Source: Chitinophagaceae bacterium (GTDB taxonomy: Bacteria; Bacteroidota; Bacteroidia; Chitinophagales; Chitinophagaceae). From it: a stretch of DNA of 64,000 bases. Positions 9,277-18,641 of this stretch are shown here, piece after piece; position 1 is the stretch's first letter; every line of letters starts with the position of its first letter. The position numbers and the translations under genes are program-made. Under the pieces are notes generated by a model. It searched no databases and was not told the origin of the DNA. It was given only the letters and a program-made list of their open reading frames with translations. The stretch spans positions 310,001 through 374,000 of the forward strand of contig JADKKA010000018.1 in the NCBI GenBank assembly GCA_016720745.1, written 5' to 3'.

Positions 9277-9873
9277 TTATTCTGCTTCCGCCACCACTTC
9301 CTTTACCTCGGGAATCATTCTTTTCATCATTCCCTCAATACCCGCTTTCAGGGTGATCATGGAGGAAGGGCAGCCACTGCAGGATCCCTGCATCATCAGG
9401 TTCACCACACCGTCTTCATAACTTCTGAACTGAATCGCACCTCCATCCATTTCAACGGCAGGACGAACATAATTATCCAGTAATTCTTTGATTCTTTTTA
9501 CCACATCATCATCATCGGCCGCCACTTCATTACTACTGGTTTGTTTGACAGCCGCCAGCTCTTCTTCATTGATCACCGGCTTGCCTTCTTCCAGGTAGTC
9601 TTTCAGAAACTGACGTACAGAAGGAATCACATCGTTCCAGTCAGTTTCACCCGTCTTGGTCAGCGTCACAAAATTGCTGGCAATAAACACGGCTTTGATA
9701 AAAGGGAAACCAAAAAGCTCAACAGCCAAAGGTGAAGGCTTGGCAGTTTCTGCATCCGGAAAATCAATGCTCTTGCCCGGATACAACAATTTATTGGCCA
9801 CAAACTTCATGGTCTCGGGATTGGGCGTCATCTCCGTATAAATGCTGATAATGGGATTACCTGTCTTGATCAT
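9277..9873 (-). CDS. NifU/Nfu-type iron-sulfur scaffold protein
   Basis: A 198-residue Fe-S cluster carrier. The N-terminal Nfu domain carries the family-typical phrase TEMTPNPETMKFVANK. After a charged linker (DDDD around residue 120), the C-terminal NifU-like domain has PAVEMDGGAIQF and the cluster-binding CSGCPSS motif (CxxC). Such proteins accept Fe-S clusters from the SUF machinery and deliver them to client enzymes in the cytoplasm. The start at 9873 was preferred over 9882 because homologues begin near MIKTGNP. It is monocistronic, with its own terminator at 9231-9257. Confidence 0.88.
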   Translation of the reverse strand: MIKTGNPIISIYTEMTPNPETMKFVANKLLYPGKSIDFPDAETAKPSPLAVELFGFPFIKAVFIASNFVTLTKTGETDWNDVIPSVRQFLKDYLEEGKPVINEEELAAVKQTSSNEVAADDDDVVKRIKELLDNYVRPAVEMDGGAIQFRSYEDGVVNLMMQGSCSGCPSSMITLKAGIEGMMKRMIPEVKEVVAEAE

Positions 9874-10019
9874 AATATGCAAAATTTATGTCCATTCCGG
9901 CTATCAGGCCGTCGGATATACAAAATTAACGAAACTGGCGGGGGAATGTTTACGAACTAAGGAAAGCTCCATTTCGGTCTTTACCCTGATTCAGCCCTTA
10001 AACACTGAAAAAGAAGGGC

Positions 10020-10742
10020 TTATTCCCTGAATTTCCCGGTTTTCTTGAGGTAGCGGACGAGGATATACAGCAGGACCAATAAACCCAGGAAGATGCCCAG
10101 CAGCAGGTTTCTGCAATCTTTATCATAACCACTGAACTGCGGATAATTCAGCAACAGGAGTAAAACAATACCACAGAGCCAGATAAACTGGGTGGTATGC
10201 TCCTTTAAAATCCAGCGCTTCCAGTTAAACTGCATACTGCGAAGGGTGGCAGATAAACCAGCGATACGGGGAAACCAGCGATTGACTTTTTTACAGTATT
10301 CATCAAAGCCCGGACCGAATTTGCCACGCAAAAAGTTCTCCTCTGCCAAAACTATGGCCTGATAAATGAACAGGAAAACAGGAATCATGATGGCTACATA
10401 GAATAACGAATTCGCAAGGATACCTACTCCAAGTAACATCAGAATATTGCCCACATACAAAGGATTACGGCAATGATTGAAAATGCCTTCCGTCACCAGC
10501 CCTTCTGCATAAGGCTTACCTTCTTTTCCCCCGCGTACAATATAAGCCAGTCCGATTGTGAGTCCGCGGATCAGCTGACCCAGACAGGTAATGAATAAAC
10601 CAATCGCCACCGGCCATATATAATAGGTACTGCCAAATTGCGCCGGAGAAAACAGGGGCCAGGAAGGAATAAACAGTGCACCGTAAAAAAGGATAAAGAT
10701 CCAGTTCCGATACTTGAAGAAAAAATTGCCGATGCTTACCAT
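10020..10742 (-). CDS. Membrane methyltransferase of the ICMT/PEMT type
   Basis: A 240-residue polytopic membrane protein. The first two thirds hold several transmembrane helices and the family signature HCRNPLYVGN, with an acidic AEE motif further on. This is the fold of isoprenylcysteine carboxyl methyltransferase and phosphatidylethanolamine N-methyltransferase relatives. Two more hydrophobic helices follow at the C-terminus. The substrate cannot be deduced. The start at 10742 was chosen instead of the annotatable 10769 because the latter adds a short non-conserved hydrophobic stretch. Downstream sequence to 10881 is A/T-rich without a recognisable gene. Confidence 0.7.
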   Translation of the reverse strand: MVSIGNFFFKYRNWIFILFYGALFIPSWPLFSPAQFGSTYYIWPVAIGLFITCLGQLIRGLTIGLAYIVRGGKEGKPYAEGLVTEGIFNHCRNPLYVGNILMLLGVGILANSLFYVAIMIPVFLFIYQAIVLAEENFLRGKFGPGFDEYCKKVNRWFPRIAGLSATLRSMQFNWKRWILKEHTTQFIWLCGIVLLLLLNYPQFSGYDKDCRNLLLGIFLGLLVLLYILVRYLKKTGKFRE

Positions 10743-10880
10743 TAGTAGAAAATAAAAATCAAGAAACAAGATACAAGAAACAAAAAAAATTCAAGCGCAA
10801 AATGAAAATAAGGTCCGGTGAAGGGGTGTTTTTAGTTTTTAACGTTGGTATTTATTTGGTTCTTGCTTCTTCGGTTCTTT

Positions 10881-11615
10881 TCATTTTTTTGTAGCAATAA
10901 TCCCCGCAAAATTGTACCACTTAAAAAACACTTCACAATGACTGAATCCCTGATCTCTCAGCAAGGAGATGTTTTCACTTAACTTATAAGGGACCAGCAC
11001 ATTTTCCAGCGCCTCCCTTTTCTGGGAAATTTCCATTTCGCTGTAACTGTTGCGGCGTTTGTAATTATAATAATAGTCAATAAAATCACGGTTGAAATTG
11101 CTTTCCTCCGCCAGGATTTTTTCCACCAGGATCAATACACCACCCGGATTGAGACCATCATAAATATCTTTTAAAACCTTTTCTCTGTAAATGGGGCGAA
11201 CAAACTGCAGGGTCAGACAAAGCACCACCACGGAAGCGTTTTCAATTTTTACCCCATGAGCCAGATCGGCACAACGCAATTCATAAGGACGGGAAAAACC
11301 CAGTTCCATCAGCTTGGATTTGCATTTGTCCAGCATTTCCTGGGAATCATCAATCCCGATAAAGCGGATTTGCTGATCCACCATGGTGTTCATACCAATC
11401 ATGGTGGTACCGGTGGAACAACCCAGATCGTAAACAAAACTTCCCTCGGCCGCATGATTGGCCGATAGTTCCGCCATCATCCGCTGGATCTCCCCGTAGA
11501 AAGGAACCGAACGGTTGACCATATCATCAAAAACCTTAGCCACATTGGCGCCAAACTTAAAATCGCTGGCTTTTTCTATCTCATCCCGGAAGACTTCATC
11601 TTTGCCCATAGACAT
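10881..11615 (-). CDS. cmoA: Carboxy-S-adenosyl-L-methionine synthase CmoA
   Basis: A 244-residue class I methyltransferase-fold protein. The motifs are those of CmoA rather than a generic methyltransferase: VAKVFDDMVNRSVPFY near the N-terminus, VYDLGCSTGTT (SAM loop), IGIDDSQEML, VVLCLTLQFV, GLNPGGVLILVEK and YSEMEISQKR. CmoA makes carboxy-SAM from SAM and prephenate. CmoB uses the product to modify wobble uridine 34 of certain tRNAs. No cmoB gene is present in this window. A second in-frame ATG two codons later (11609) is an equally good start. Confidence 0.9.
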   Translation of the reverse strand: MSMGKDEVFRDEIEKASDFKFGANVAKVFDDMVNRSVPFYGEIQRMMAELSANHAAEGSFVYDLGCSTGTTMIGMNTMVDQQIRFIGIDDSQEMLDKCKSKLMELGFSRPYELRCADLAHGVKIENASVVVLCLTLQFVRPIYREKVLKDIYDGLNPGGVLILVEKILAEESNFNRDFIDYYYNYKRRNSYSEMEISQKREALENVLVPYKLSENISLLRDQGFSHCEVFFKWYNFAGIIATKK

Positions 11616-11665
11616 TTATTAAGTGCTGCAAATTAAATCTATTTCCCGGCAAGAAGAAAAGTTAA

Positions 11666-11673
11666 TAGGTTTG
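11666..11673 (+). promoter_or_regulatory. -7 box TAGGTTTG upstream of ArsC-like gene
   Basis: An exact TAnnTTTG match followed by GCGCCC, the usual start-site context in this window. Between it and the ATG at 11747 lie a 14-codon ORF (11683-11727) and two exact copies of TCAACCCCTCAAC (11709-11721 and 11733-11745). Confidence 0.5.
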
Positions 11674-11746
11674 CGCCCTGCTATGGAAAACCAACGCCCG
11701 TTTCTTTATCAACCCCTCAACATCTAAACTTCTCAACCCCTCAACT

Positions 11747-12103
11747 ATGAATAAAATCTACCACCTCGGCAATTGCACCACCTGCCAGGCCATTATAAAA
11801 GAAACCGGTGCAGACAAGGCCGGACTAACCATGCAGGATATTAAGTTTGAAAAGATCACCCCCGCACAGCTGGATGAAATGAAGAAAATGACCGGTAGCT
11901 ATGAGGCCCTGTTCAGCCGCCGGGCACTCAAATACAAGGAACTTGGCCTGAAGGATAAAAAACTGGAAGAAAAGGATTACCGGAAATACATCCTCGAAGA
12001 ATATACATTTCTGAAAAGACCGGTCACCATTCTGGGCAAACAGATTTTTGTGGGGAATGATAAGAAAACAGTCGCCGCATTAAAGGAAGCCCTGGCCCGT
12101 TAA
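11747..12103 (+). CDS. ArsC/Spx-family thioredoxin-fold protein
   Basis: A 118-residue protein of the ArsC/Spx/YffB superfamily. The N-terminal strand leads directly into CTTC, the redox CxxC position used by Spx-like and ArsC-like members. A helical domain with SRRALKYKELGL follows, and the C-terminus has KRPVTILGKQIFVGND, matching the RP(I/V) substrate-loop position of ArsC. No arsenic gene (arsB, arsR) is nearby, so true arsenate reductase activity is doubtful. A thiol-redox or Spx-like role is as likely. Confidence 0.8.
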   Translation: MNKIYHLGNCTTCQAIIKETGADKAGLTMQDIKFEKITPAQLDEMKKMTGSYEALFSRRALKYKELGLKDKKLEEKDYRKYILEEYTFLKRPVTILGKQIFVGNDKKTVAALKEALAR

Positions 12104-12112
12104 ACTAACCCG

Positions 12113-13783
12113 CTACATCAATAGCAGGATCAGTATCTGTGCCGCCACAATCCGCAGGATCATGGTAAAGGGATAAACCGTGGCATAAGTCACCGAAGGA
12201 ATATCACTATTGGTCAGCTTACTCGCAAAGGCAAGTGCAGGAGGATCGGTAGAAGAGCCGGCCAGCAATCCGCATATTTCAAAAAAAGTCTTGCGGAAAT
12301 ATTTCCGCGCTATAATCCCGAATAATAATAAAGGAACAATGGTAATGAGGATTCCCATCCCGATCCAGGTCCATCCCCTCCCGTCTGCAAAAGCAACAGG
12401 CAGGTTATGACCACTTCCCAATCCCACACTGGCCAGGAACAAACTGATCCCTAACTCACGGATCATCAGGTTAGCACTGTTAGTGGTATAATTATTCAGG
12501 TAAAACAGATTCCCAAAACGACTCAGGGTTAATGCAATAATTAAAGGTCCTCCTGCCATTCCCAGTTTCACCGCTACCGGTACATTGGGAAAATGAAAAG
12601 GAATACTGCCCAGGATCACTCCCAGCACTATACCCATAAAGATGGGAGCCAGATCCGGCACTTCCAGTTTTTTCAGGGAATTACCCAGGGCCTTTGTCGC
12701 CATTTTTATACCATCTTCTGTACCCACCACTTTTACAGTATCACCCAATTGCAGAAACATATCACCATGCGGTACCATTTCAATTCCTGCCCTGTTTAAA
12801 CGGGTAAAAGTAAAGTCATGCTGGTGCAGTTCCGGCTGATCTCCTAAGCGGCGATGCGTCACTTCTGCGCGGGTGACCAGGATCTGTCTGGATAAAAGAC
12901 TACTGTCCTTTGCCGACTTGAGATCCAGCTCGCTTACCGGTCCAACCAGTAAACGCAGATCATCCATCTCATGCCGGGATGCAACAATGAGTAGTATATC
13001 GTTTTCCGCCAGAATCAGATCAGGTGTAGGAGTAATGATTTCATGCTGATGATACATTCTTGATACCACTACCGGTTCTTTCAGCATTTCAAATAAACGG
13101 CGGAGCGGCTGACCAATCAGTAATTTGTTTTCCAGTTTCAGGTGTACCGATACCGGCCGGTTGGCACGTAACACCCCCAGTTTGCGGTGAAGCTCCTGTT
13201 CTTTTTCAATTGATACCCCGAATATTTTTTTCAGTAATAAGATCGCACCAATGATGCCGAAAACACCCAATGGATATGTAACTGCATAGGCGAGGGTGAT
13301 CAGGGATGGATCGGCGACACTTACATGCAGATCTGATACAGCAGCCTGTGCAGCAGCAAGCCCCGGTGTATTGGTCACGGATCCGCTCATCACACCGGCC
13401 ATCACCGCAATATTGTTTTTGCTGACTAAGAACAGAATGACCGTAATGATCACTCCCGTGCTCACAATTCCAAGTGCCAGCAGATTATTACTGGTGGCAT
13501 TTTTTTTAAGTGATGCCCAGAAGCCGGGACCCACCTGCAGTCCCACGGCATATACAAATAATACCAGCCCGAATTCTTTCAGAAAATGCAGCGTATTCTT
13601 ATCCGTTTCCAATCCGAAATAGGAAAATATCAAACCAGCAAATAATACCCAGGTAATACCAAGGGAAACACCGGCAATTTTTAACCGGCCCAGCCAGATA
13701 CCAACTGAAATCACCAGCCCGTAAACGATCACCGTTTGCGCAATGGAAGTATGAGTAAAAAGATCATGTAACCAGCCGGGCAT
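12113..13783 (-). CDS. AspT/YidE-type transporter with two RCK_C (TrkA-C) domains
   Basis: A 556-residue inner-membrane protein. Two membrane blocks of about five helices each, with the repeat-type motifs GSVTNTPGLAAAQ and AGSSTDPPALAF, flank a central soluble region. That region contains two TrkA-C-like ligand-binding domains (roughly residues 200-370). This architecture is that of the aspartate:alanine exchanger family, which includes E. coli YidE/YbjL. The transported anion is not predictable. The start at 13783 (MPGWLHDLF) matches family N-termini; 13804 adds seven residues. It follows pckG on the same strand, but a strong hairpin lies between them. Confidence 0.82.
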   Translation of the reverse strand: MPGWLHDLFTHTSIAQTVIVYGLVISVGIWLGRLKIAGVSLGITWVLFAGLIFSYFGLETDKNTLHFLKEFGLVLFVYAVGLQVGPGFWASLKKNATSNNLLALGIVSTGVIITVILFLVSKNNIAVMAGVMSGSVTNTPGLAAAQAAVSDLHVSVADPSLITLAYAVTYPLGVFGIIGAILLLKKIFGVSIEKEQELHRKLGVLRANRPVSVHLKLENKLLIGQPLRRLFEMLKEPVVVSRMYHQHEIITPTPDLILAENDILLIVASRHEMDDLRLLVGPVSELDLKSAKDSSLLSRQILVTRAEVTHRRLGDQPELHQHDFTFTRLNRAGIEMVPHGDMFLQLGDTVKVVGTEDGIKMATKALGNSLKKLEVPDLAPIFMGIVLGVILGSIPFHFPNVPVAVKLGMAGGPLIIALTLSRFGNLFYLNNYTTNSANLMIRELGISLFLASVGLGSGHNLPVAFADGRGWTWIGMGILITIVPLLLFGIIARKYFRKTFFEICGLLAGSSTDPPALAFASKLTNSDIPSVTYATVYPFTMILRIVAAQILILLLM

Positions 13784-13802
13784 AATTAAAATTTTAAAGT
13801 GC

Positions 13803-13845
13803 ATCAGTTTTCCCGCGGTTTTTTGCTGCGGGAAAAAACTGATGT
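13803..13845. terminator. Long inverted repeat between pckG and the transporter gene
   Basis: CATCAGTTTT and CCCGC on the left pair with GCGGG and AAAACTGATG on the right, forming a 15-bp interrupted stem. It lies between the pckG stop and the transporter start. It may terminate or attenuate pckG transcription; there is no free U-run outside the stem. Confidence 0.55.
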
Positions 13846-13865
13846 TCGCAGCAATCGGTAAAGGT

Positions 13866-15491
13866 CTATCCTCTTTCAGCTTCCATCCTCCATTTTTCAG
13901 GAGAACGCCAGAGTGCAGAGAGCAGCAGCTCCCTCATAAAGAAGATTTCTTTGGGCAATTTATCGTATGTTCTTTCAAAGAGTTCCTCATGAGAAAGCAG
14001 TTCTTTTTTACCGGCTTCCCGGTCAACGGTCATGATCTTTTCAAAGTCCTCTTTGCTGAAGTTTTCCATGCCGGTCCAATCCATATCTTCATATCGGGGC
14101 ATCCAGCCAAGCGGACTTTCCACTGAAGAAGCCCTGCCCCGGATTCTTTCCACAATCCATTTCAGTACCCTTACATTCTGACCAAATCCCGGCCATATGA
14201 ATTCTCCTTTTTCATTTTTGCTGAACCAGTTCACGCCGAATATACGAGGTGCATTGGGCAGATCACGGCCAAACTGCAGCCAGTGATTCACATAATCTCC
14301 GATATGATATCCCATAAATGGCAGCATGGCAAAAGGATCACGGCGCACTTTTCCGATTTCTCCAAATGCAGCAGCGGTCATTTCACTTCCCATGGTGGTA
14401 GCCAGGTAAACCCCGAAATTCCAGTTGAATGACTGATATACCAATGGCACACCACTGCTTCTTCTTCCTCCGAAAATAAATCCTGAAATAGGAACACCTT
14501 TTGGATTGTCCCAATCGCTGTCAATGGCCGGGTTCTGCAAGGCCGGAGCAGTAAAACGGGAGTTGGGGTGAGCCGCGGGTTTTCCTCCCTGCGGATCCCA
14601 GGGTTTACCATGCCAGTCGGTCAGTCCTTCCGGAATTTCTTTGGTCAACCCTTCCCACCAAACATCTTTATCCGCGGTGATGGCCACATTGGTAAAGATG
14701 GTATTTGCCCGGATACTCTCCATGGCATTGGGGTTGGTTTTGTAATTGGTTCCCGGCGCTACACCAAAATAACCAGCTTCCGGATTGATGGCATACAAAC
14801 AACCATCCTCACCCTTATGGATCCACGCAATATCATCTCCCACGGTACTGATTTTCCATCCTTCAAATTCTTTAGGCGGAATCATCATGGCAAAATTGGT
14901 CTTGCCACAGGCACTGGGGAAAGCGGCCGCCACATAGGTCTTTTCTTTTTCCGGTGATTCCAATCCCAGGATCAGCATATGTTCGGCCAGCCAGCCTTCT
15001 TCACGTCCCATCACAGAAGCGATCCGGAGGGCAAAACATTTTTTACCCATCAGGGCATTGCCACCGTAACCACTGCCATAGGAAACAATCGTTCTTTCTT
15101 CAGGGAAATGGGAAATATATTTTACATCCGGATTGCATGGCCAGCTGCTGTCTGCTTCTCCTTCTTTCAAAGGGGCACCAACCGTATGCAGACATTTAAC
15201 GTAGCCCTTGTTTTTAAGATAGGGAAGAATTTTTTCTCCCATCCTCGTCATGATGTACATGTTCACACATACATACTCAGAGTCCGTTAACTGCACCCCG
15301 TAGCGGGAGAGCGGGGAACCAACAGGTCCCATACAGAAAGGAATCACATACATGGTCCTTCCTTTCATACAACCCTGCATCAATCCTTCCAGGATTTTTT
15401 TCATCGCTACCGGCTCCATCCAGTTATTGGTAGGACCGGCATCTTCTTTTCTTAAACTACAGATAAAGGTTTTGTCTTCCACACGTGCCAC
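13866..15491 (-). CDS. pckG: Phosphoenolpyruvate carboxykinase (GTP), main piece
   Basis: PEP carboxykinase of the GTP-dependent class: oxaloacetate plus GTP to PEP plus CO2, the entry step of gluconeogenesis in the cytoplasm. Visible motifs are [20 protein letters not shown], the nucleotide-binding FPSACGKTN loop, the metal-site region GDDIAW, and [16 protein letters not shown]. The piece holds 541 residues against about 610 in the family. The missing start is the separate ORF at 15523-15726. A 7-T run at 15530-15536 breaks the frame. With six bases the reading continues as [22 protein letters not shown], joining both parts exactly. The loss is therefore probably a homopolymer error. Confidence 0.9.
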   Translation of the reverse strand: MARVEDKTFICSLRKEDAGPTNNWMEPVAMKKILEGLMQGCMKGRTMYVIPFCMGPVGSPLSRYGVQLTDSEYVCVNMYIMTRMGEKILPYLKNKGYVKCLHTVGAPLKEGEADSSWPCNPDVKYISHFPEERTIVSYGSGYGGNALMGKKCFALRIASVMGREEGWLAEHMLILGLESPEKEKTYVAAAFPSACGKTNFAMMIPPKEFEGWKISTVGDDIAWIHKGEDGCLYAINPEAGYFGVAPGTNYKTNPNAMESIRANTIFTNVAITADKDVWWEGLTKEIPEGLTDWHGKPWDPQGGKPAAHPNSRFTAPALQNPAIDSDWDNPKGVPISGFIFGGRRSSGVPLVYQSFNWNFGVYLATTMGSEMTAAAFGEIGKVRRDPFAMLPFMGYHIGDYVNHWLQFGRDLPNAPRIFGVNWFSKNEKGEFIWPGFGQNVRVLKWIVERIRGRASSVESPLGWMPRYEDMDWTGMENFSKEDFEKIMTVDREAGKKELLSHEELFERTYDKLPKEIFFMRELLLSALWRSPEKWRMEAERG

Positions 15492-15522
15492 ATCACTGGG
15501 GTCGCTGAAGCAGGCAAAGCTA

Positions 15523-15726
15523 TTAGGTCTTTTTTTCGGGATTTAACGGAATAAAAGTTCCTTTCTGCACCAGTAACTGGCAAAGCTGGTCATACTCTTC
15601 TTTGGATCCATCGCACCAGTGTACCTTATCTGCAGCACAATAAGTAGCAATTTGTTGTACCCATGTTTCCAGCTCTGCACGGGCAGGCGCGGTTTCCATG
15701 GCAAGAAATGGAGTCTTGGCTGACAT
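15523..15726 (-). pseudogene. pckG: N-terminal fragment of PEP carboxykinase
   Basis: Sixty-seven residues matching the start of GTP-type PEPCK, including the segment around [15 protein letters not shown] that contacts substrate-side residues in the family, up to FIPLNPEK. The frame then breaks in the homopolymer at 15530-15536. The restored gene would span 13866-15726. The ATG at 15726 is the likely true start. Confidence 0.8.
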
Positions 15727-15879
15727 AAAAAATGTTTTAATGAATCAAAAAATAGGCGGGCAATCGCGGGTATCAGGGATGGCAGAAATCGGAAGAGTGT
15801 AAAGTTCCGGTGATCAGCACCCTGTTACAATGCCCTATATCATCCTTCGGCATGATAATAATTAGTGTTAGCGTACGGC

Positions 15880-16191
15880 TTAACCGGCTTTAGCTGCTCT
15901 TGCCATCCTTTCCTTCCTGAACATATTCCATGCAATCAGCAAACTGAACAGCATAAATAAAGCTCCCAGCTCAAATGACACACCCGGAAAATGAAAGGGT
16001 GCATTTTTACTGGTAAAATAAGTAAAGAGATTGTTCATGATCATCGGACCAATGATCGTGGTCAAACTCATCAGGCTGGTCAAGGCCCCCTGCAATGCAC
16101 CCTGCTGATTGGGCAATACATGCTCGGCCAGGGTTGCCTGCAGGGAAGGACCGGCAATACCTCCCAAACAATAAGGCAGTAAGAAATACAA
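15880..16191 (-). pseudogene. C-terminal fragment of TetA-type MFS exporter
   Basis: This holds the last ~100 residues of the exporter that starts at 17116. The restored reading is FVFLLPYCLGGIAGPSLQ, including the family-typical AGPSLQA(T)L and NQQGALQG segments and two terminal membrane helices. A one-base indel near 16185 separates it from the main piece. Restored length is about 408 residues, normal for this family. Confidence 0.75.
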
Positions 16192-17116
16192 ACATCAGCC
16201 AGCCCTGATCAGCCAATCCGAACAAAACAAGACCTACCGTGTACAAAGTCAATCCGAGATAAATACTTTTTTCATTCCCCAGCTTTGGATTGAGCACACG
16301 AGTTAAACCACCCTGAACGGCACCAACCAGTAATCCCACAACGGCCAGGGAGGCACCTACAATACCCTCGGTCCATTTAAAGCGGTAAGTGGTATAAAAA
16401 CTCCAGTTACCCTGTACGGCCTGTGCCGCTAGATAGATCAGGAAATAACAAAGTGCCAGTCCGCTGATAGAAGGTGTTTTCCGAAGAAATAACAAAGATC
16501 CAATCGGATTTGCTCTTTTCCAGTGAAATTTCCTCCGGTTCTCTGGGGCCAGTGATTCGGGTAAAATAAAATAGCCATAGAGGGCATTCAGCAAACAAAG
16601 CCCTGCAGCAGCATAAAACGGGGCTCTTGTACCAAGTCCGGCCAGTAAACCACCCAATGCAGGCCCAATGATAAAACCCAGCCCGAAAGCGGCCCCGATC
16701 ATACCAAAATTTTTGGTCCTTGTTTCCGGGGTACTGATATCAGCAATATAGGCAGCTGCTGTTGTAATACTGGCACCGGTAATACCGGCAATCACCCGGC
16801 CGAGAAAAAGCCAGCTGTAATCCGGTGCAAGGGCCAGGATAATATAATCAATACCAAAACCCAGCAGGGAAGAAAGTAATACGGGTCTGCGACCAAACTG
16901 GTCACTCAGGTTACCAATAACAGGAGCAAACAGAAACTGGGTGAATGCATAAGCTGCAATCAGCAGGGCGCCATCAGCGCTGGCTTCATTCACCGGAATT
17001 CCTTTCAGTTCGGAGATCAGCCTTGGCATTACCGGAATAATCAGCCCCCAACCCATGACATCAATGAGCAGTGTAATGAAAATAAATCCGATCGCAGCGG
17101 GGCGGTTTGCGGTCAT
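16007..17116 (-). CDS. TCR/Tet-type MFS exporter, main piece (frameshifted)
   Basis: Major facilitator of the DHA1 drug:proton antiporter family closest in pattern to TetA. It has the N-terminal DVMGWGLIIPVMP segment, motif A (GNLSDQFGRRPV) in the first cytoplasmic loop, and about nine transmembrane helices before the frame breaks near residue 308. Beyond that point the sequence printed in this frame is not genuine. The true C-terminus is in the overlapping ORF at 15880-16191. The indel lies around TTTCTTACTG (about 16185). Substrate unknown; no tetR-like regulator is adjacent. Confidence 0.8.
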   Translation of the reverse strand: MTANRPAAIGFIFITLLIDVMGWGLIIPVMPRLISELKGIPVNEASADGALLIAAYAFTQFLFAPVIGNLSDQFGRRPVLLSSLLGFGIDYIILALAPDYSWLFLGRVIAGITGASITTAAAYIADISTPETRTKNFGMIGAAFGLGFIIGPALGGLLAGLGTRAPFYAAAGLCLLNALYGYFILPESLAPENRRKFHWKRANPIGSLLFLRKTPSISGLALCYFLIYLAAQAVQGNWSFYTTYRFKWTEGIVGASLAVVGLLVGAVQGGLTRVLNPKLGNEKSIYLGLTLYTVGLVLFGLADQGWLMFVFLTALLFGRYCRSFPAGNPGRACIAQSAGCIAGGLDQPDEFDHDHWSDDHEQSLYLFYQ

Positions 17117-17160
17117 TGTTCCTGTTAAGACTCACAAAATCGGATAAATTCTCCAAGGCA

Positions 17161-17185
17161 AAAAAAAGACCGCCATCGGCGGTCT
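17161..17185 (-). terminator. Terminator of the cytochrome/NrfD operon
   Basis: AGACCGCC (17167-17174) pairs with GGCGGTCT (17178-17185). On the minus strand the stem is followed by seven U residues. It lies 23 bases after the stop of the last operon gene at 17208. Confidence 0.85.
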
Positions 17186-17207
17186 GTAAAAGAAGTAATA
17201 AAGCCCG

Positions 17208-17615
17208 TTATTTAAGGGTCCTCATATAGTTTACCAGTGCCCAGATATCATTGGCATCCGGAATTTTCTTTTTGTAAGAAGGCATATCATCTCTTCCTTC
17301 TGCTGTTTTGTAGTACAGCGCTCCGTCTGTTTGTCCCTGAAATGCAGCTTTGGTGAAATCGCCACAATCAGTATCCAGTTGGGATGCTTTTGGTCCGTCA
17401 CCTTTTCCTTTTGTTCCATGACAGGATTTACAATGCTGACTCCATAAGGCTTTACCTTTTTCAATAGAAGCAGCATCACCTTTCAGCGGGTTTACTTTAT
17501 TCTTCTGCGCATCGGGTACAGGCCATGGTTTTTGCTGGAAAAAGGATTTAGTACCAAAGGCCATAAAAGCCATGGCAGTAAGACCGAGAGCAAATGTTGA
17601 AAGTTTAGTCTTCAT
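17208..17615 (-). CDS. Monoheme c-type cytochrome
   Basis: A 135-residue periplasmic cytochrome c. It has an N-terminal signal peptide (to about residue 25), a heme-binding CKSCH motif at residues 62-66 and a downstream DDMPSY segment supplying the likely Met axial ligand, in a class I fold. It is the last gene of the minus-strand unit starting at 21301. It is probably the electron acceptor or donor for the NrfD/Fe-S module encoded upstream. Confidence 0.85.
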   Translation of the reverse strand: MKTKLSTFALGLTAMAFMAFGTKSFFQQKPWPVPDAQKNKVNPLKGDAASIEKGKALWSQHCKSCHGTKGKGDGPKASQLDTDCGDFTKAAFQGQTDGALYYKTAEGRDDMPSYKKKIPDANDIWALVNYMRTLK

Positions 17616-17663
17616 GATTTTTGTTTTTTTACAGTTTAAATAGTTGATTATGAGTTGAATTGG

Positions 17664-18632
17664 TTAATTTTTTTGAGGTTCCGTATGGGGTTCTTCTTTC
17701 CGCAGTCGAAACAGTTCATATACTATGACGATGTAATGCCCCCAAACCGCTGCCATCAGTACAATAAAAGTTATGAGCATCCAAAGCGGCGGGTGACTGC
17801 TCCATAAAGCACGGGGTTGTTCAACAGATTTATTGGAAACCGCCACACCCCAGGGCTGTACGGATGACGCCTCCAGATTGCCAAATATTTCGTTTTCATC
17901 CACCCGGCCGATAATGGTCAGGTTTCCTTTTTCGTCACCGGGTATACCATTGGGAAACTCCACAACGGCTTCTCCGTTTTCATCAGTTGTGCCTTCTCCC
18001 AGTTTTTGAGGCTGGATCAGCCTTTTTACAAAAATTCCTACGGTGGCATCTTTTACCGGATTTCCTGCCCCGTCAACCAGTTTCACCTGCACGCTCATCA
18101 GTGAATCTTCTTTTACCGGTGTGATTTCCAGTTTTGCCTTTTTAAAAGATAAGACTTCTTCAGCGGGATCCATCATTTTATTTCCGGCAAATACCACTTT
18201 GAAATTGAGTTTTCCATCAGCATCAGCAATAAGACTGTCGTTTTTGATCGTAAAGACGGCACTTCCCATTCCGTCAGTGATCACATGGCCCAATGGAATC
18301 TCTTCATCTCCATTCACGGCAAAAGCCTCCAGTTTCATCCGGTACAGTTTGTAAAACTGTCCGTTTGCTTTGGCTTTGAGGGCCGCTTTGATGTTGATAC
18401 TGTTATCAGCTTGCTGGATACCGGTCAGGCTGATGGAAGGGGAAATCATTTCCGGAGCAGCTGCTTCTTCTGCAGTAGCAGTGACTGCAGCAGTATCAGT
18501 GGCAGCAGGCTGTGTAGTGTCGCCCTGTGCCTTTAGCAAATGCGGACTAAACAGCAAACATAAAAGCAGTACCAGGATGCCCCGATGTTGTCGCAGGGCT
18601 GGTAGATATGGTGATTCAGATAGCGTTCTCAT
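17664..18632 (-). CDS. Membrane-anchored Ig-like protein of the NrfD operon
   Basis: A 322-residue protein with an N-terminal signal or anchor (about residues 18-36), an Ala/Thr-rich linker, and an exported region of beta-sandwich type. That region includes a carboxypeptidase-regulatory-like stretch (VDGAGNPVKDATVGIFVKR, TTDENGEAVVEF). A transmembrane helix near residues 283-305 is followed by a short charged cytoplasmic tail. I do not know a specific function. Its place between nrfD and the cytochrome gene suggests a structural or docking subunit of the complex. Confidence 0.7.
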   Translation of the reverse strand: MRTLSESPYLPALRQHRGILVLLLCLLFSPHLLKAQGDTTQPAATDTAAVTATAEEAAAPEMISPSISLTGIQQADNSINIKAALKAKANGQFYKLYRMKLEAFAVNGDEEIPLGHVITDGMGSAVFTIKNDSLIADADGKLNFKVVFAGNKMMDPAEEVLSFKKAKLEITPVKEDSLMSVQVKLVDGAGNPVKDATVGIFVKRLIQPQKLGEGTTDENGEAVVEFPNGIPGDEKGNLTIIGRVDENEIFGNLEASSVQPWGVAVSNKSVEQPRALWSSHPPLWMLITFIVLMAAVWGHYIVIVYELFRLRKEEPHTEPQKN

Positions 18633-18641
18633 AATACTTTT

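Noticed and set aside
15756..15773. A further ATACCC-N6-GGGTAT site upstream of pckG
   Set aside because: Only the GGGTAT half is present; the partner positions read GCGGGC and no suitable -7 box lies at 21-22 bases.
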